In this document: in pieces, positions 26,743 to 35,629 of the stretch
How positions within the stretch are numbered: position 1 is the stretch's first letter
Layout: every line of letters begins with the position of its first letter
Assembly (NCBI RefSeq): GCF_004053875.1
Contig: NZ_SBIP01000001.1
Location: forward strand, 930,001 to 994,000
Origin: Neorhizobium lilium
GTDB lineage: Bacteria > Pseudomonadota > Alphaproteobacteria > Rhizobiales > Rhizobiaceae
Direction: 5' to 3'
Length of the DNA stretch: 64,000 nucleotides
Made by a program: the position numbers and the translations under genes
The notes under the pieces: model-generated
What the model saw: the letters and a program-made list of their open reading frames with translations, nothing else
What the model was told of the DNA's origin: nothing
The model's database searches: none

Positions 26743-28281
26743 ATGTCCATGACCCTTCTCTTCAGGAATGCCACCATCCTCTCCATGGACAAGGTTCATG
26801 GGACGATGCCCTTTGCCGGCGACCTTCTGGTCGAGAACAACCTCATCGCCGCGGTCGGCATCGACCTTGCCGTGCCTGTAGAGGCGCGCGTCATCGATGC
26901 CAGCGGGAAACTCCTGATGCCGGGCCTCGTCAACGCGCACATGCATTCCTCCGAGACCTTCTTCAAAGGCCGCTACCAGGGTACGCCGCTCGAAGTCTGG
27001 ATGCTCTATTCCTACCCGATCCTGATGAAGGGCCCGATCCCGGAACGGCTGCTCTATCTGCGAAGCCTGTTGACGGCGATGGAATCGCTGAAGGCGGGCG
27101 TCACCACGATGGTCGATGATTTTTTCGATCCGCCGGGCTTCGAACTCACGCGTCTGAAGCGGGTCTTTGACGCTTACGAGGACGCCGGCATCCGCGCCAA
27201 CGTCTCTCATTGCGTCATCGACAAACATGTCCTCGATACCATGCCCTATCTGCGGGACATCATCCCGGCCGATCTGCAGGCCGAGGTCGATGGTCCATCG
27301 ATCACGACAGCCGACTACATGGCGTTTTGCCGCGACGTCTTCGCTTCCCAGCATGGTCGTGCCGGCCGGCTGGGCTTCATGGTCTCGGCATCCGCGCCGC
27401 AGCGCTGCTCGGTGGAGCTGATGCAGGCTTGCCTGGCATTGGCGCAGGACAAGGGTGTGCCTTACCACACGCATGTGCTGGAAACAAAAACGCAGGCCGT
27501 TACCGGGCCGGAGTTCTACGGCAAAAGCCTGATCCGCTATATGCATGAACTGGGCCTGCTCACCCCCAATACCACGATTGCCCATTCGATCTGGGTCAGC
27601 GACGACGATATGGCGCTGATGGGCGCAGCAGGCTGCTCCGTCGCCCACAACGCCGTTTCCAACCTGAAGCTCGGCTCCGGCATCGCGCCGATCCGCCGTC
27701 TGCTGGATGCCGGCGTGCATGTCGGTCTCGGCACGGACGGAATGAGCAGCAACGACACGGCCCGCATTTTCGACGTCATGCGGTTTGCAGCCTTGCTGCA
27801 CGATGTCGCGGCACCCGATACCGACCGCTGGATAACGGCTGCCGAAGTGTTGCGCTCGGCAACGATAGAGAGCGCCCGCACCGCAATGCTCGACACCATC
27901 ACCGGCTCGCTGGAGGTCGGCAAACGTGCCGATCTGATCATGCTCGATCTTTCCGGATACGACTACATGCCGATGAACCGGCTCGACCATCACCTGGTCT
28001 ATTGCGAAAACGGCTCCAACATCCGCATGGTCGTGGTCGATGGCAGGATCGCTGTCGAAGACAACAAGCTTCTGACGGTCGACGAGGTGCAGATCTTCGC
28101 GGAATTGCGGGAACTGCTGCCCGCCTACATGGCCGAACATGCCGAACTTGAAAAACTGAACGCCCGCTTCGAGCCCTATATGCGCGAAATGTATCGGCGG
28201 GCGACGATCCAGGATATCGGCATGAACCGCTATCAGGGCGACCTGCCGCTCTGGCCCGGCGCAAACCACCGGGGAAGCTGA
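26743..28281 (+). CDS. Amidohydrolase, nucleobase/nucleoside deaminase type
   Basis: A 512-aa metal-dependent hydrolase of the cytosine/adenosine/guanine deaminase branch (SsnA/TrzN-like). The metal motif is NAHMHSSE with His66 and His68. Later metal and catalytic residues are in YHTHVLETK, AHSIWVSDDD and GLGTDGMSSND. The C-terminal beta-domain carries VGKRADLIMLDL. It lies between the permease and thymidine phosphorylase genes, so a deaminating or ring-opening step on a pyrimidine or related ring is the likely role. The exact substrate is not readable. Confidence 0.85.
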   Translation: MSMTLLFRNATILSMDKVHGTMPFAGDLLVENNLIAAVGIDLAVPVEARVIDASGKLLMPGLVNAHMHSSETFFKGRYQGTPLEVWMLYSYPILMKGPIPERLLYLRSLLTAMESLKAGVTTMVDDFFDPPGFELTRLKRVFDAYEDAGIRANVSHCVIDKHVLDTMPYLRDIIPADLQAEVDGPSITTADYMAFCRDVFASQHGRAGRLGFMVSASAPQRCSVELMQACLALAQDKGVPYHTHVLETKTQAVTGPEFYGKSLIRYMHELGLLTPNTTIAHSIWVSDDDMALMGAAGCSVAHNAVSNLKLGSGIAPIRRLLDAGVHVGLGTDGMSSNDTARIFDVMRFAALLHDVAAPDTDRWITAAEVLRSATIESARTAMLDTITGSLEVGKRADLIMLDLSGYDYMPMNRLDHHLVYCENGSNIRMVVVDGRIAVEDNKLLTVDEVQIFAELRELLPAYMAEHAELEKLNARFEPYMREMYRRATIQDIGMNRYQGDLPLWPGANHRGS

Positions 28282-28282
28282 A

Positions 28283-29632
28283 ATGTCGGCCTTCATCCCG
28301 GCCCAGGTTATCCGCACCAAGCGCAACGGCGAGCAACTTTCCGCCGACGAGATCCGCCGCTTCGTCGAGGGCATTTCCAGGGTCGAGGTGTCCGAGGCGC
28401 AGATCGGCGCCTTTACCATGGCTGCCTTCCTGAACGGTATGGCGCCCGAAGAGACCGCAGCGCTGACGCTCGCGATGCGGGATTCGGGTGAGGTCGTCGA
28501 CTGGTCAGGCACCGGCATTTCGCCCGAAACGATCATCGACAAACATTCTAGCGGCGGCACCGGCGACGAGAAGGTGAGCCTGATCCTCGCACCGCTGGTG
28601 GCGGCCTGCGGCGTGCACATGCCGATGATCTCGGCCCGCGGACTTGGCCATACCGGCGGTGAGGTCGATTTGATGGAGGCAATCCCGGGCTGCGATATTG
28701 CCCCCTCGACCGCCGCTTTTCGCGACGCGGTGCTATCCGCAGGCGCTGCCATTATTGGGCCGACGCCAAAACTGGCGCCGGCGGATGCGGCGATCTATTA
28801 CGTCCGCGACGTGACGGCGACGGTGGAATCGATTCCGCTGATCACCTCGTCGATCCTCTCCAAGAAACTGGCGGCCGGCATTTCCGGTCTGGTGATGAGC
28901 GTCAACTACGGTTCCGGCGCCTTCATGCCGACCTATGAGGCGGCCGAACAACTCGCCTCTAGCCTGATCGCGGTCGCCGGGATCGCCTCGTTGCCGATGG
29001 TCACTCTGATCGCCGAGATGGACGAGGTGATGGGCGATGCGGTCGGCAGCCGGCTGCAGGTCCGCGAAGCCATCGATTTCCTGGCGGGAAGAAAGCAGGA
29101 GCCGCGTATGCGGCACCTCGTCATCGACCTCTCCGCCGACATCCTGCTGATGGCCGGCCTTGCAAAATCCGCTGACGAGGCGACGGCGATGCTCGATGAA
29201 AATCTTGCAAACGGCGCCGCGCTCGATCGTTTCGGCCGGATGATCGTAGCTCTCGGTGGCCCTGCCGCTCTGGTCGAGAACCTCGACGACTATTTTCCGC
29301 CGGCACCCATCGTCGGGCCGGTCCTTTCCACTTTCCACGGCCATGTACAGCGGGTCGATGCCTATGCAGTCGGGCTTGCCATGGTCGGCCTCGGCGCCGG
29401 CCGCAAGGTTGCCAGCGATGCGATCGACCATGATGTCGGGCTCTCGGGCATCGTGCATGTCGGCGACCATGTCGCGGAGGGCGATCCGCTCTGTTTTCTC
29501 CATTGCCGTTCGCCGGCAGATTTCGACAGCGCGGCCGATGCGATCCGCGCCGCCATCACGCTTGGACCGACTGCTGCCGCACCCCGGCCTGTCGTTACCG
29601 GGCGCCTTTCCACACTCGATCAGAAAAGCTGA
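28283..29632 (+). CDS. deoA: Thymidine (pyrimidine nucleoside) phosphorylase
   Basis: A 449-aa enzyme that splits thymidine or deoxyuridine with phosphate into base and deoxyribose-1-phosphate. The family signature is seen in IDKHSSGGTGDEKVSLILAP (phosphate-binding loop), ARGLGHTGGEVDLME, and RDVTATVESIPLITSSILSK (base-binding Arg, Ser and Lys). The C-terminal alpha/beta domain is complete. It follows the amidohydrolase with a 1-bp gap. Together with the deaminases and the RutR boxes it defines a pyrimidine salvage/catabolic operon. Confidence 0.93.
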   Translation: MSAFIPAQVIRTKRNGEQLSADEIRRFVEGISRVEVSEAQIGAFTMAAFLNGMAPEETAALTLAMRDSGEVVDWSGTGISPETIIDKHSSGGTGDEKVSLILAPLVAACGVHMPMISARGLGHTGGEVDLMEAIPGCDIAPSTAAFRDAVLSAGAAIIGPTPKLAPADAAIYYVRDVTATVESIPLITSSILSKKLAAGISGLVMSVNYGSGAFMPTYEAAEQLASSLIAVAGIASLPMVTLIAEMDEVMGDAVGSRLQVREAIDFLAGRKQEPRMRHLVIDLSADILLMAGLAKSADEATAMLDENLANGAALDRFGRMIVALGGPAALVENLDDYFPPAPIVGPVLSTFHGHVQRVDAYAVGLAMVGLGAGRKVASDAIDHDVGLSGIVHVGDHVAEGDPLCFLHCRSPADFDSAADAIRAAITLGPTAAAPRPVVTGRLSTLDQKS

Positions 29633-29639
29633 GACACCC

Positions 29640-30062
29640 ATGCCTTTTGCCCAGGAACATGCGATCACCGACATCTGCATTCTCGTCAAAGACGCGCAGC
29701 GTTCCGTCGACTTCTATGTCGGAAAGCTCGGTTTTCAGCTCAACCGGCAGGCCGAGGGTTTTGCCGAGTTCATCGGTGCCGGACTGACGCTTGCCTGCTG
29801 GGAGATCGACCATTTGAGCGACAATACCGGCGTTTCCAATGCCAAGGCGGATGGGCCGCACAAGGCCTGCATCGCAGTCCGTGTGCCATCGCCATCAGCG
29901 GTCGATGATGCCTATTCCGAACTGAAGGAGAAGGGGGTGCCCTTCTATGGAGAACCAGCCGATTATGTCTGGAACGCGCGCGGCGCCTATTTCACCGGGC
30001 CCGACGACGAACTCTGGGAAATCTATGCCTGGAAGGACGGCGGCTCTATGGGCAATTTCTAA
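29640..30062 (+). CDS. VOC family protein (glyoxalase/dioxygenase fold)
   Basis: A 140-aa single-module vicinal oxygen chelate protein: ITDICILVKDAQRSVDFYVG at the N-terminus, and GAYFTGPDDELWEIYAW at the C-terminus with a Glu metal ligand. The first His ligand is not obvious, so metal binding is uncertain. It begins 7 bp after deoA and ends the operon. The role in the pathway is unknown. The convergent codA gene ends 18 bp away. Confidence 0.82.
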   Translation: MPFAQEHAITDICILVKDAQRSVDFYVGKLGFQLNRQAEGFAEFIGAGLTLACWEIDHLSDNTGVSNAKADGPHKACIAVRVPSPSAVDDAYSELKEKGVPFYGEPADYVWNARGAYFTGPDDELWEIYAWKDGGSMGNF

Positions 30063-30080
30063 GCCGCCGAAACGGTTATA

Positions 30081-31382
30081 TCAGCTGGCAGCTGCCTCCA
30101 CCGGCGCATACCGCCAGGGTTCGACGGTCGCCGGCCGGCCTTCGATGGATAGCGTCGCAGTGCGCGGCGCCGTCTCGGAGATCACCTTGCCGCGGCGAAC
30201 GACCGCCAGCCGGTTCGGTTTTAGTCTGACGGCTTCGATCGCATCGCGCGCGTCCAACAGCACGAAATCGGCATTGCAGCCGGGCGCCAGGCCGTAACCG
30301 TCGAGACCGAACACTTTTGCGGGGTTTTCGGTGATCGCCTTAAAGTTGGCTTTGACGGCATCACGGCTGGTCATATGGCCCGTATGCACCGCCATATGGG
30401 CGACTTCCAGCATGTCGGCGCTGCCGAACGAATACCACGGATCCATGCAGCTATCCTGACCAAAGGCGACATTGACGCCGAGTGCCATCAACTCGGGCAC
30501 CCGCATCATGCCGCGGCGCTTGGGATAGGTGTCGTGCCTCCCTTGCAGGACGATATTGGCAAGCGGGTTTGGCACGCAATGGATCTGCGCCTCCGCAATA
30601 AGCGGCAGGAGCTTGGAGGCGTAATAGTTGTCCATCGAATGCATGGATGTCAGATGCGATCCAGCGACCCGGCCTTGAAGCCCGAGACGCTGGGTCTCGT
30701 AGGCGAGACTTTCGATATGCCGCGACATCGGGTCGTCGGTCTCGTCGCAATGCAGATCGACCATCAGCCCGCGCTCGGCGGCGATCTCGCACAGCGCCTT
30801 CACCGAAAGCCGGCCGTCTTCCATGGTGCGCTCGAAATGCGGAATGCCGCCGACCACCTCGACGCCCATGTCGAGCGCCCGAATGAGATTTTTCGCAGCC
30901 GTCGGCGCGCGGAAGAACCCATCCTGCGGAAAGGCAACGAGTTGCAGGTCGAGATAATCCTTCACCAGATCGCGGACTTCCAGCAGCGCTTCGACGCCGA
31001 CGAGACGGTCGTCGCAGACGTCCACATGCGAGCGGACGGCAAGCAAGCCTTGAGCAACGGCGAGATCGCAATAACGCAGCGCCCGCTCGATCACGGCGTC
31101 CCTGGTCAAAAGCGGTTTCAGTTCGCCCCAGAGCTGGATACCCTCGAGCAGCGTGCCGGAGCGGTTGAGCCGCGGCGTGCCAAGCGACAAAGTTGCGTCC
31201 ATGTGAAAATGAATGTCGATAAAGGGAGCCGTCACCAGCCTGCCGCCGGCGTCGATGATGCGGCCAACCTCCGAGGTGATCCCGACTTCGACCGCGACGA
31301 TCTTGCCGCCGGAAACGGCGATATCGATGCCGGTCCGGTCATCGGGGAGATTGGCATTCTTAACGAGTAGATCAAAGGTCAT
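30081..31382 (-). CDS. codA: Cytosine deaminase-type amidohydrolase
   Basis: A 433-aa enzyme of the bacterial cytosine/isoguanine deaminase family, converting cytosine to uracil. Metal His58 and His60 are in FIDIHFHMDATLS. DLHCDETDDP supplies the third His and catalytic Glu, SHLTSMHS another His, and FGQDSCMDPWYSFG the Asp. Length matches E. coli CodA. It is transcribed toward the importer operon and away from the RutR-like regulator, with a RutR-type box about 105 bp upstream of its start. Creatinine or isoguanine substrates occur in this family, so cytosine is the best but not the only option. Confidence 0.85.
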   Translation of the reverse strand: MTFDLLVKNANLPDDRTGIDIAVSGGKIVAVEVGITSEVGRIIDAGGRLVTAPFIDIHFHMDATLSLGTPRLNRSGTLLEGIQLWGELKPLLTRDAVIERALRYCDLAVAQGLLAVRSHVDVCDDRLVGVEALLEVRDLVKDYLDLQLVAFPQDGFFRAPTAAKNLIRALDMGVEVVGGIPHFERTMEDGRLSVKALCEIAAERGLMVDLHCDETDDPMSRHIESLAYETQRLGLQGRVAGSHLTSMHSMDNYYASKLLPLIAEAQIHCVPNPLANIVLQGRHDTYPKRRGMMRVPELMALGVNVAFGQDSCMDPWYSFGSADMLEVAHMAVHTGHMTSRDAVKANFKAITENPAKVFGLDGYGLAPGCNADFVLLDARDAIEAVRLKPNRLAVVRRGKVISETAPRTATLSIEGRPATVEPWRYAPVEAAAS

Positions 31383-31487
31383 CGGTTGGCTCCGAATGTT
31401 GATGTGTGTCGCTCCCCAGATTGAGCATTGATCGCCGATTTTCTTTGCCGGATCCGGTCGTTGTCATTTCGCCAGACTAGATGTAAC

Positions 31488-31503
31488 CTGACCAAGTCGT
31501 CAA
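31488..31503. promoter_or_regulatory. RutR-type operator between codA and the RutR-like gene
   Basis: CTGACCAAGTCGTCAA matches 12 of 14 fixed positions of TTGACCA-N2-TGGTCAA. It lies in the divergent spacer, 105 bp before codA and 120 bp before the regulator, so it could control both. Confidence 0.6.
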
Positions 31504-31622
31504 TTTTTAGTAGGCTCCTGTAGCAGGAAATGCAACGCCGCGCCTACCCTGCAAATCGCAGTTCGTTTATATCGCTGCAAAATAGGAACACGTGGCAAAA
31601 GCCACGGGGGAAAGGATAGTCC

Positions 31623-32273
31623 ATGCCTCGGACAGCCGAAAGACTCGACGAGAAAATCCGTGCCCGCAATATCAGGATCATCCTCGATGTCGCAACAGAG
31701 GTGTTTTCGCGCAAGGGATTTGACGGCACCAGAATTGCCGAGATCGCGGAACTGTCGAAACTTCCTAAGGCGAACATCTATTATTACTTTTCCTCCAAGC
31801 AGGAAATTTACTCAACCATCATCGCGCATCTTATCGCGGGTTGGGACGATGCCTTGTCCAAATTGCGTGCCGACCGGGATCCTGCGGATGCTCTGCGCGA
31901 CTACGTCCGAGCCAAACTCGAATACACGCGAGGAAACCCTCGGGAATCGCGGCTTTTTGCAAGCGAGATTATACAGGGAGCTCGCTTCCTAAGCGAAAGC
32001 GATCGCGCTCACATGCGTGCAGCCACCGACAAATATGTCGCTGTTCTCGATCAGTGGATGCAGGAAGGGCGTATGGTGACAATTAACGCGCGGCATTTCT
32101 TCATCATGCTTTGGGGAGCGACACAGTTCTACAGTGATTTCGAACCACTCGCCTGCGACGCCCTTCACAGAAAGACAATCAGCGCTGAAGACTACCATGT
32201 AGCGGCTGAAACAATTGTGAACTCGATTGTAGGCGGCGTAATCCCTTCGTGCTCAACTGATAAACTCCTCTGA
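31623..32273 (+). CDS. rutR: TetR family regulator, RutR-like
   Basis: A 216-aa regulator. The N-terminal HTH is in GTRIAEIAELSKLPKANIYYYFSSKQEIY. The C-terminal half follows the RutR/YcdC pattern: KLEYTRGNPRESRLFASEII, then ARHFFIMLWGATQFYSDFE, closely resembling E. coli RutR (SRLFCMEM; FMIWASTQHYADF). RutR represses pyrimidine genes until uracil or thymine binds. Two boxes near its consensus lie at 22545 and 31488, beside the importer operon and codA. The family call is firm; the effector is inferred. Confidence 0.82.
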   Translation: MPRTAERLDEKIRARNIRIILDVATEVFSRKGFDGTRIAEIAELSKLPKANIYYYFSSKQEIYSTIIAHLIAGWDDALSKLRADRDPADALRDYVRAKLEYTRGNPRESRLFASEIIQGARFLSESDRAHMRAATDKYVAVLDQWMQEGRMVTINARHFFIMLWGATQFYSDFEPLACDALHRKTISAEDYHVAAETIVNSIVGGVIPSCSTDKLL

Positions 32274-32578
32274 GTACATTAAGTGGGGTATCCAAGACAT
32301 ACAGATGCCTTGCAGCCATACGGCCCTCTTGCTCCGACGCAGCTCTCGCTGCTAATATTCTTGATCGGATTTGGGGAGACCAGCAGGCGGCTTAGGTTGA
32401 AGCGCCCGTGATCCAACCCGAGGGGTCGCTCCGTTTTTCCACTGAGAAGTGAGCCACCTCTTAGTATGATTTTTCCGATCAAGGTTTGGTCACGGGATCG
32501 GCTGTTTTCTCCTCTCGCCGGCCATTTCGTGAATGCAAGGTCTTAAGGGATTCGAACCCATACGCGATCAATGCAGGT
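32274..32578. other. Spacer with no recognised gene
   Basis: About 305 bp between two convergent genes. It contains a T-arm-like motif copy at 32539-32564 with a GGGATTCGAACCC core, an exact T-loop and three stem pairs, but no complete tRNA. Confidence 0.55.
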
Positions 32579-33802
32579 TCAATCTAAGCGGCTTGGAGTT
32601 ACGGGATCCCTATGTGTCGATAGGTATTGCTCTGGATTGCCTGTGTCGTCGTTCAGCAGAAGCCGCCTGCGGGTGATAGCCTCGTGAAACTTCGCACCAT
32701 GGATCAGGACGTCGTCGTTGAAATCAAAGCCCGGGTTGTGCAGGGGCGCGGAATCCACGCCGTTTCCGAGGAACACGAAGCAACCGGGGACGAAATCGAG
32801 GAAGCGGGCAAAATCTTCGGAAGCCGTCATCGGTTCCGCTCTTGCCTCTATGCTACCATGTTCGAGCACTTCGCTTGCGGCAGCAAAGGCCTCATCGGTC
32901 AGTGATGTATCGTTCAACAGCGGAACGAACTCACGAGTATAGTTCACCTCGCACGAGAGGTTGTAGGTCAGAGCCGTCCCTTCAGCGATGATGCGCATCT
33001 GCTTTTCTATCTCAGTGCTGACCTGCGGATAGAAGCTTCTTGCATCACCCAGTATCCTGGCAAGGCCCGGCAATGCATTGCGCGTGCCGTCGGTTGTCAG
33101 TTCGGTGACGGAAACCACGCCTATGCTGGTCGGATCAAGGCGGCGGGATACGATTGTCTGCAGGTTCATGACCAGAGCACAGGCTGCAACGAGAACCTCG
33201 TTGCCAGCGTGAGGCCGGGCGGCATGCCCCCCGACACCTCTGAGAACGATCTCGAAATTGTCTTCCGCCGACATGATTGCGTCTGCCCGTGTCTGGAAAT
33301 GCCCGACCGGCAGACCCGGCATGTTGTGGATGCCGTAGATCTCATCGAATGGAAAGCGCTGCATGATCCCGTCATCGATCATGGCAAGCGCACCCTTCCC
33401 CCACTCTTCCGCCGGTTGGAAGATGAAACGAACCGTACCATCGAAACCGCCCTCTTCCGCCAGAAGTCTGGCTGCGCCGAGCAGCATCGCCGTATGGCCG
33501 TCGTGGCCACAGGCATGCATGACACCAGGATTTTGTGACGCGTAGGGCAAATCCGATTGTTCCGATATACGTAAGGCATCCATGTCGGCTCGCAGCGCGA
33601 TCGAACGGTTGCCGGCTCCACGTCTCAATGTTCCCACCACACCCGTGCCACCGACACCTTCGACGACATCGTCCAGTCCAAACTCTCGAAGCTTCGTTGC
33701 CACGAAAGCTGCCGTCTGCTGTTCCTCAAAGCCGAATTCCGGGTGGCTGTGAAGATGCCGCCGCCATTTACGCATATCTGCGGTCAGTCGATTGATATCC
33801 AT
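32579..33802 (-). CDS. M20 family amidohydrolase (hippurate hydrolase-like)
   Basis: A 407-aa zinc-dependent amidohydrolase that removes N-acyl groups from amino acids. Family motifs include RRHLHSHPEFGFEE near residue 14-27, ALRADMDALRI, MHACGHDGHTAML (metal Cys/His) and FIFQPAEEWGKGA with the catalytic Glu. The dimerisation domain contains GVGGHAARPH. It starts 3 bp after the dpaL stop, so the two form an operon. E. coli has a comparable neighbour pair (dpaL/ygeX with the M20 gene ygeY), supporting a shared role in degrading unusual amino acids. Confidence 0.9.
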   Translation of the reverse strand: MDINRLTADMRKWRRHLHSHPEFGFEEQQTAAFVATKLREFGLDDVVEGVGGTGVVGTLRRGAGNRSIALRADMDALRISEQSDLPYASQNPGVMHACGHDGHTAMLLGAARLLAEEGGFDGTVRFIFQPAEEWGKGALAMIDDGIMQRFPFDEIYGIHNMPGLPVGHFQTRADAIMSAEDNFEIVLRGVGGHAARPHAGNEVLVAACALVMNLQTIVSRRLDPTSIGVVSVTELTTDGTRNALPGLARILGDARSFYPQVSTEIEKQMRIIAEGTALTYNLSCEVNYTREFVPLLNDTSLTDEAFAAASEVLEHGSIEARAEPMTASEDFARFLDFVPGCFVFLGNGVDSAPLHNPGFDFNDDVLIHGAKFHEAITRRRLLLNDDTGNPEQYLSTHRDPVTPSRLD

Positions 33803-33805
33803 GGT

Positions 33806-35014
33806 TTATTCCTTTCCCGCCATTTCGCCGTCCACAACATCGGGTGAAACGCCGACGATGTCCTGATATTTTCGGGGATCGGTGGCGCCTTCGGTATTGA
33901 CCAGGAAGATACGTGAACGATCGTCGATCGACAGGGCCGCTTTGATTGCGGGATCGGCGACGGCCTTCAGCAGCCCGGCTAGGCCGACACCGCCGCTTTC
34001 GCCGGCTACGATGGCCCGATCGCCACCAGCGGGATAAGCCAGACGCTTCATCACCGAGACCGCGTCTTCTTCATCGACGGTCATGAAGGCGTCTGCGACG
34101 CGGGACAGAATGCGCCAGGCGACGAGGGATGGCTCGTAGCATTCCAGCATCGCCATGACGGTCGGCTCCGTGTGCGGAACCGTCACTGGATGTCCGGCAC
34201 GCGCCGTCTCGAACAGGCAGGCCGCGCGGGCGGGGTCGACCACGGTGAAGATCGGTCGGTCCTCGCCAAGCACGATTGCAAGATGACCCGCGACGGCCGC
34301 CGCAATGCCGCCAACGCCGGATTGGATGAACACATGCGTCGGCGGCAACTGCATCTGCCTCAGCGCTTCGCGGACAAGTACCGTATAGCCCTGCATCACC
34401 AGACCAGGGATCCGTTCGTAACCGGGCCAGGATGTATCCGAAACGACGGTCCACTGACGTTCCTCAGCGACGCTGGCGGCCATCTTGACGGAGTCGTCGT
34501 AGCTGCCATCGACCCGGATCATCTCTGCTCCGAACCGTGCAATCGCCGCAACACGCTCATTGCTGACACCGGCGTGAACGAAGATTGCCGCTCGCGCGCC
34601 GACGAGAGAGGCGCCCTGCGCGACCGACCGGCCATGATTGCCATCGGTCGCGCACGTGAAGGTCATCGTTTCTGCGACATTTCGGACAGCGGGGGACTGA
34701 AACTCAGCCATATCGACCGCACGTCCGAGGAGCGCTCCCGCTTCTTCGAGGACGAGACAGACAACGGCGTAGGCGCCACCCAGCGCTTTGAAGCTACCCA
34801 GCCCCAGCCGATGCCCCTCATCCTTGATATGGATGGCGGCAACACCTGCTTCAGCCGCCAGCGCGGGCAGTGAGACAAGCCGCGTCTCGGTGTTGTTGTC
34901 GCGATATTTTAGATGGCGCTCCACACCAGCGGCGGCGGCAATGCCGAGCGTTTCCGCATCGGCCGGTTCCAATGGGCGACGGTAATCCCGGTTGGTATTG
35001 AGAATGAACATCAT
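33806..35014 (-). CDS. dpaL: Diaminopropionate ammonia-lyase
   Basis: A 402-aa PLP enzyme that converts 2,3-diaminopropionate to pyruvate and ammonia. The PLP Lys is Lys76 in KDEGHRLGLGSFKALGGAYA. The family-specific FTCATDGNHGRSVAQGA follows, and VFIQSGVGGIAAAVAGH and GGDRAIVAGESGGVGLAGL shape the cofactor pocket. The length matches YgeX. It is the promoter-proximal gene of the dpaL-M20 operon and is divergent from an Lrp-type regulator, which probably controls it. Confidence 0.92.
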   Translation of the reverse strand: MMFILNTNRDYRRPLEPADAETLGIAAAAGVERHLKYRDNNTETRLVSLPALAAEAGVAAIHIKDEGHRLGLGSFKALGGAYAVVCLVLEEAGALLGRAVDMAEFQSPAVRNVAETMTFTCATDGNHGRSVAQGASLVGARAAIFVHAGVSNERVAAIARFGAEMIRVDGSYDDSVKMAASVAEERQWTVVSDTSWPGYERIPGLVMQGYTVLVREALRQMQLPPTHVFIQSGVGGIAAAVAGHLAIVLGEDRPIFTVVDPARAACLFETARAGHPVTVPHTEPTVMAMLECYEPSLVAWRILSRVADAFMTVDEEDAVSVMKRLAYPAGGDRAIVAGESGGVGLAGLLKAVADPAIKAALSIDDRSRIFLVNTEGATDPRKYQDIVGVSPDVVDGEMAGKE

Positions 35015-35032
35015 GGCCTCGCTTGTCTCGTT

Positions 35033-35102
35033 ATGAAAACATATTGCAGACCAAGCGAAAAAAGCGCTGATAATGAACCCTGCTTCTGCAATTTTGTTTC
35101 AT
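35033..35102. promoter_or_regulatory. 18-bp imperfect inverted repeat between dpaL and lrp
   Basis: ATGAAAACATATTGCAGA at 35033-35050 and TCTGCAATTTTGTTTCAT at 35085-35102 are inverse copies with three mismatches, separated by 34 bp. The right arm ends next to the Lrp start and the left arm next to the dpaL start. This symmetrical layout fits binding of an Lrp-type octamer that controls both genes. Confidence 0.5.
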
Positions 35103-35112
35103 GAGGCTCGCC

Positions 35113-35589
35113 ATGTCCGGCTCTTTTCCACCGCCGCTCGATGCCTTCGACCGCAAGATCCTCGCGATTCTGCAACGCGACAATACCACGCCGCAAAGGA
35201 CGATCGGCGAGGCCGTCAACTTGTCGGCGCCCTCGGTTCAGAGGCGGATCAAGCGGATGACGGAAGACGGCGTGATCCAGGCCAATATTGCCGTCATCGA
35301 TCCGGTGGCTGTCGGCCAGGCAATCACAATCTTCGTTGAAGTGGAGGTGATCAGCGAGACGGCCGATCAGATCGAACAGGCCAAACGGGTCTTTGCCGCC
35401 GCCCCAGAAATTCAGCAGTGCTACTATGTAACCGGCGAAGCTGACTTCATGCTCGTCATCGTCGTACCCGCCATGGCGGAATACGAGGCGCTGACCCGCC
35501 GCCTGTTCTTCGGCAACAACAATGTCAAACGCTTCCGGACATTCGTCGCCATGGATAGGATCAAGGTGGGCTTAAGTGTTCCCACCTGA
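35113..35589 (+). CDS. Lrp/AsnC family transcriptional regulator
   Basis: A 158-aa feast/famine regulator. The HTH region is ILAILQRDNTTPQRTIGEAV and LSAPSVQRRIKRM, followed by the RAM effector domain with QQCYYVTGEADFMLVIVV. ATG 35113 is preferred because TGAGG lies at the right distance; an earlier ATG at 35101 lacks a ribosome site and falls in the inverted repeat. It is divergent from dpaL and probably responds to diaminopropionate or a related amino acid (inference). Confidence 0.9.
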   Translation: MSGSFPPPLDAFDRKILAILQRDNTTPQRTIGEAVNLSAPSVQRRIKRMTEDGVIQANIAVIDPVAVGQAITIFVEVEVISETADQIEQAKRVFAAAPEIQQCYYVTGEADFMLVIVVPAMAEYEALTRRLFFGNNNVKRFRTFVAMDRIKVGLSVPT

Positions 35590-35629
35590 TGGCTTATCAG
35601 AGCCGAGGGGCACGACGTGAATGACCGGT

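Noticed and set aside
26734..28752. A 672-codon open frame on the minus strand
   Set aside because: It mirrors the amidohydrolase and deoA genes in GC-rich DNA, and its translation has no protein-like features.
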